Part shown: positions 23,295 to 25,756 of the stretch, piece by piece | How the letters are laid out: each line of letters starts with the position of its first letter | Position numbering within the stretch: position 1 is the stretch's first letter | NCBI GenBank assembly: GCA_964502465.1 | Contig: CAZCWX010000648.1 | Location: 1-25,756 of the forward strand | Length of the DNA: 25,756 nucleotides | Direction of reading: 5' to 3' | Source of the DNA: CAZCWX01 sp964502465 | Lineage (GTDB): Bacteria; Desulfobacterota; Binatia; Bin18 | Program-made: the position numbers and the translations under genes | The notes under the pieces: model-generated | What the model was told of the DNA's origin: nothing | Seen by the model: only the letters and a program-made list of their open reading frames with translations | Database searches by the model: none

Positions 23295-23825
23295 TTACGC
23301 TTTTACTGCAATCGCCTCCACCTCGATCAACAGGCCAGGGAATGCTAAACCTGCAACGACGACAGCCGTGCTCGCCGGTGAATTGGCGCCAAAGATTTCA
23401 GTGCGTACTGTGAGCATATCCATAAATTTGCTCTGATCGGTGATATACGTATTGATCTTGATGATATTATCGAGCCCGGCTCCTGCGGCAGCGAGCACGG
23501 CCTTGATGTTTTCAAAGACTTGGCGCGTTTGTGCCTTCATATCTCCTTCGCCCACCAGGGTCCTGTTGGCATTGTAAGCGACTTGGCCGGACACATAAAT
23601 CGTGTTGCCAACCTGCTTTGCTTGGGCCAACGGTAGACGGTCATCCCATGCCCAACCCGGATCAATCGTCTTTGTGACCATAAGAGGCTGTCGCGTTGCG
23701 GGAGCAGTGCGTTTCACCACGCGGGCGGCCTTTTTGAGCGGTTTCTTGGCTGTGCGTGCCCCTTTCTTTGCGGCTGAAGTTGCCGCCTTTGTAGCGCGGA
23801 TGGATCTAACTGTCTTTGTTGCCAT
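23295..23825 (-). CDS. Rid (YjgF/UK114) domain protein with histone-H1-like N-terminal tail
   Basis: The 176-residue product joins two parts. Residues 1-48 are almost only Lys, Arg, Ala, Thr and Pro (AAKKGARTAKKPLKKAARV), like bacterial histone-H1-like AlgP/HctB tails. From 49 on comes a Rid domain: PLAQAKQVGNTIYVSGQVAYN, MKAQTRQVFENIKAVLAAAG, IIKINTYITD, IEVEAIAVKA. The imine-deaminase Arg of RidA (usually PARS) is Ser here (SPASTAVVVAG), so it belongs to a Rid group not expected to hydrolyse 2-aminoacrylate. The tail is real coding sequence: ATG 23825 has AAAGGAG at eight bases, while ATG codon 49 has none. The tail may bind DNA, RNA or a polyanion such as polyphosphate. Confidence 0.85.
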   Translation of the reverse strand: MATKTVRSIRATKAATSAAKKGARTAKKPLKKAARVVKRTAPATRQPLMVTKTIDPGWAWDDRLPLAQAKQVGNTIYVSGQVAYNANRTLVGEGDMKAQTRQVFENIKAVLAAAGAGLDNIIKINTYITDQSKFMDMLTVRTEIFGANSPASTAVVVAGLAFPGLLIEVEAIAVKA

Positions 23826-23848
23826 GGTGGCTTCTCCTTTCGCCTCTT

Positions 23849-23877
23849 ATGATCTGCAGGAGAGGGGGATTTGTCAA
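23849..23877 (-). promoter_or_regulatory. candidate promoter of the Rid-like gene
   Basis: Minus-strand TTGACA (23877-23872) and GATCAT (23854-23849) are separated by 17 bases. The implied leader would be only about 15-20 bases, just enough for the AAAGGAG site. Confidence 0.45.
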
Positions 23878-24046
23878 GAAAATACGGCTTGTGTCGTTGG
23901 CTTGACAGCTTCAGAACTGTGGCTGATTATACTTTTTATTGCATCGTATTGCTCGCTTACAGGAGGCTGGTTGGATGGGACATGATGTTGGCTGTGGGGG
24001 ATCTCGGTTACCACAACGGCTTGGCATGATGGGGTGGGGTGGGGTG

Positions 24047-25530
24047 CACTGGTCCCAACTTAAGCGGTGCTCCACACTAGCTGCTCCTGGTGCTGGCGCT
24101 CGCGGTGCCGCGAGCGCCAGCGCTTGATGAGACCCAAGAGTTTGGCATGCGTGCACAGAAACTCTACCAAATTGTCACTCTCGCCTCGCTGCACGGCGCG
24201 ACTAAAGTGATAAAAGGCCCGAAAGACCATCTCCACCGAAATCCGCTCCAGCGGCTCGTGCAGCGCCTGCGCTACCTGTTGGCAAACGCTCAGCAGCACG
24301 GCATAGAACATGAGCGTGGCGTAAATCTGGAGCTGGATGCCATTGGGCGAGGCCGTCCACAAGTAGGCCAGATCCAGTACCCGCTTGGTCAGCAAAAAGG
24401 CATCCTCGATCCGCCAGCGGCGCCGATACAGCTCGCAAACTTGGCGCGCCGTGAGCACCTGGGGATCGAGCACGTTGGTGAGGTAGCGATACCACTGCCC
24501 GTGCCACAACACCGAGACCATCCGCAGGGGGTGGCGGCAGGGATTGGAGCGATACTGGCCCAGTTTGACCAGTTCATCCCGATAGTAGGGGCTTTGGCTC
24601 AAGACCGCCAACGTGCGATAGGCCGTCTTATGGCGCATGCGCGTGACGAAGTATTTCTGCTGCTCGGTAAAGTCGTCAAACCACAAGAAGCTGAAGAAGC
24701 CCAGGTCAAAGACCACCAAGCCCCCCGCGGGCACGGCGGCCAAGATCTGCGGGGCAAAGCGTTTATCGTTGGCCGCGGCATCCTCTGTATAGAGATGCCA
24801 GCAGGGCCGCTGACTAAAGGCCTCCACCATCACCATCATGCGCCCGGCCAACACCGTCCCTGCTATTCCCTGCAAGGCCTGGGTCTTTTTGCGCAGGGCT
24901 TCGAGGGTCGAGCCGTCCAGCAGGGCAATCAGCGGAAAGTGCGCGCGCACTCGCGCCCAGTCCTCCAGCCCGGGCCAGGTCGGCAGGGGTTGCGCCTGCA
25001 GCCGTGCACAGACCTCGGCAAAGAGCTCGCCCAGGGCCGCCGCCGCCAGGGTGTCCAGTCGTTTGGCAATGGCTTGCTCACTGACCTGGAGCGGCCGGAT
25101 CCACAACAGGCCCTCGCGGGCCAGGACCCGCTGCACTTCGGCCACGGCCCCCAACCGCCGCCACACCAAGCTCACAATAATCGCTACCATCACGGGCAAG
25201 GTCAGCAACCGGGCCCGCAGACGGATCACGCGCTGGGGCCGGTGGGGGTCGCGGCGCTCCAGCCGTCGCGGAGCCAGCAACGAGGGACTGAGCAGGGTCC
25301 ACAATTGCTGCTCCACTTCTTCGACGGCTGGCATGGGGACCGGCACCCGGTGCCGGAAATCGGGATTGGTATGGGGCCTCGGCTTGCGTTGCGCCATTGG
25401 TGACCTCCTGGGGGCAGAAGGCCAAAGGATAACGCAAAGAAAATCCTGCGGCAGCAGTGCAGAGGAGCTAGACAGACCGTGTGCTTTCATGTGGAAAATC
25501 AGTTACCTGCACCTTAAGTTGGGACCGGTG
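24047..25530 (-). mobile_element. second IS4-family insertion sequence, intact transposase
   Basis: Inverted ends CACTGGTCCCAACTTAAG (24047-24064) and, read inward on the other strand, CACCGGTCCCAACTTAAG (25513-25530) match at 17 of 18 bases and enclose 1484 bp with one transposase. No target duplication is visible next to the ends (G/T-rich left, ACGACCATG right), so the element may have recombined after insertion. The sequence is unrelated at the ends to the IS4 element at 7308-10282. Confidence 0.85.
24060..25397 (-). CDS. IS4-family DDE transposase
   Basis: ATG 25397 has AGGAGG upstream at an eight-base spacing, so the 31 extra codons up to 25490 are not used. The 445-residue protein shows FPLIALLDGSTLEAL (first Asp), LVVFDLGFFSF (second Asp) and the Y-(2)-R-(3)-E-(6)-K signature in LYRRRWRIEDAFLLTK. 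It is full length with no lesion. The stop codon lies inside the left terminal repeat. It is clearly different from the transposase of the 7308-10282 element and belongs to another IS4 subgroup. The long antisense frame on the plus strand is an artefact of high GC. Confidence 0.95.
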   Translation of the reverse strand: MAQRKPRPHTNPDFRHRVPVPMPAVEEVEQQLWTLLSPSLLAPRRLERRDPHRPQRVIRLRARLLTLPVMVAIIVSLVWRRLGAVAEVQRVLAREGLLWIRPLQVSEQAIAKRLDTLAAAALGELFAEVCARLQAQPLPTWPGLEDWARVRAHFPLIALLDGSTLEALRKKTQALQGIAGTVLAGRMMVMVEAFSQRPCWHLYTEDAAANDKRFAPQILAAVPAGGLVVFDLGFFSFLWFDDFTEQQKYFVTRMRHKTAYRTLAVLSQSPYYRDELVKLGQYRSNPCRHPLRMVSVLWHGQWYRYLTNVLDPQVLTARQVCELYRRRWRIEDAFLLTKRVLDLAYLWTASPNGIQLQIYATLMFYAVLLSVCQQVAQALHEPLERISVEMVFRAFYHFSRAVQRGESDNLVEFLCTHAKLLGLIKRWRSRHRERQHQEQLVWSTA

Positions 25531-25549
25531 ACGACCATGCGCCCCTCGC

Positions 25550-25756
25550 CTATCCCGCGACCTTCTGCGAAGACAGTGCTACCGACCGTGTTTTTTCCTG
25601 GGTGGCGAAAATATCAATGTCTCGCCACTTTCCCTGGGCAAAACGCCACCACAACGCCAGACCGAGCAAAGTGACGTTCACCGTACCGGCCAGCCACGGT
25701 CCTAACGATTCGAGGTTGGTAAACGCAACTGACCCCAGGCTCAATGGGGCAAACAC
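25550..25756 (-). CDS. C-terminal part of a membrane protein (runs off window)
   Basis: The minus strand is open from the window edge to a TAG at 25550-25552 (68 codons). The sequence has a hydrophobic stretch GPWLAGTVNVTLLGLALWW flanked by a basic WRFAQGKWRD, and then a polar tail, as at the cytosolic end of a polytopic membrane protein. The family is not recognisable from this piece. The second IS4 element ends 20 bases downstream of the stop. Confidence 0.45.
   Translation of the reverse strand: MFAPLSLGSVAFTNLESLGPWLAGTVNVTLLGLALWWRFAQGKWRDIDIFATQEKTRSVALSSQKVAG

Noticed and set aside
23887..23940. Plus-strand TTGACA and TATACT as a promoter
   Set aside because: Spacing is about 20 bases and no plus-strand gene follows before the IS element.
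24090..25403. 437-codon plus-strand frame
   Set aside because: Antisense to the intact IS4 transposase; composition (His/Gln/Gly/Pro-rich) is that of a complement-strand artefact.

Overview
The window reads as a chromosomal segment of an uncultured, moderately GC-rich Gram-negative-type bacterium. The gene mix is LLM-class flavin oxidoreductases, thiolase plus DUF35 pair, APH-like phosphotransferase, SCP2 domain, paired TetR regulators and a hydantoinase-B protein. Such a mix is common in soil or sponge-associated lineages such as Binatota, Tectomicrobia/Entotheonella or other Desulfobacterota-like groups. That placement is an inference from gene content only; no rRNA, tRNA or other phylogenetic marker strong enough to fix it was seen.

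Layout. 1-556: 5' part of an MFS transporter (minus). 557-1658: accessory patch with a two-copy CRISPR-like direct repeat, a REP-like inverted repeat and a PD-(D/E)XK-nuclease-like gene interrupted by an in-frame TAG. 1703-4595: zinc-ribbon protein, epoxide-hydrolase-like alpha/beta hydrolase, APH-like phosphotransferase lacking its catalytic Asp, and a helical hypothetical (all minus). 4609-7206: promoter, thiolase-fold protein, DUF35 partner, and a secreted PDZ protein with an insertion (all plus). 7308-10282: an IS4-family element that landed in the loop of a REP hairpin (9-bp target duplication) and was itself hit by an IS256-family element (9-bp target duplication). 10353-13414: FolD with Lys54 changed to Gln, two small conserved-looking proteins, and IspG. 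13452-13585: MITE-like palindrome. 13599-14891: membrane-anchored protein with a SAP-like segment and a MuF-like Cys/His tail. 15480-20806: a minus-strand run holding an LLM oxidoreductase with an alpha/beta hydrolase, two tandem TetR regulators, a deletion scar joining an LLM N-terminus to an SCP2 C-terminus, and degV under a promoter whose -35 lies in an inverted repeat. 20873-21292: PIN-domain remnant. 21364-23118: HyuB-like protein. 23161-23291: minisatellites. 23295-23825: RidA-fold protein with a histone-H1-like tail. 24047-25530: a second, intact IS4-family element. 25550-25756: C-terminus of a membrane protein.

How the genes work together. Most of the non-mobile content looks catabolic or lipid-related: acyl-CoA/thiolase chemistry, lipid-binding DegV and SCP2, flavin monooxygenases, hydrolases and their TetR repressors. 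FolD and IspG are housekeeping genes. I did not find a complete new defence or biosynthetic system. The more unusual items are the natural FolD K54Q, the histone-tailed Rid protein, the LLM/SCP2 ATGA-linked deletion scar, the operator-like array at degV, the nested insertion sequences and the degraded nuclease/CRISPR-like patch.
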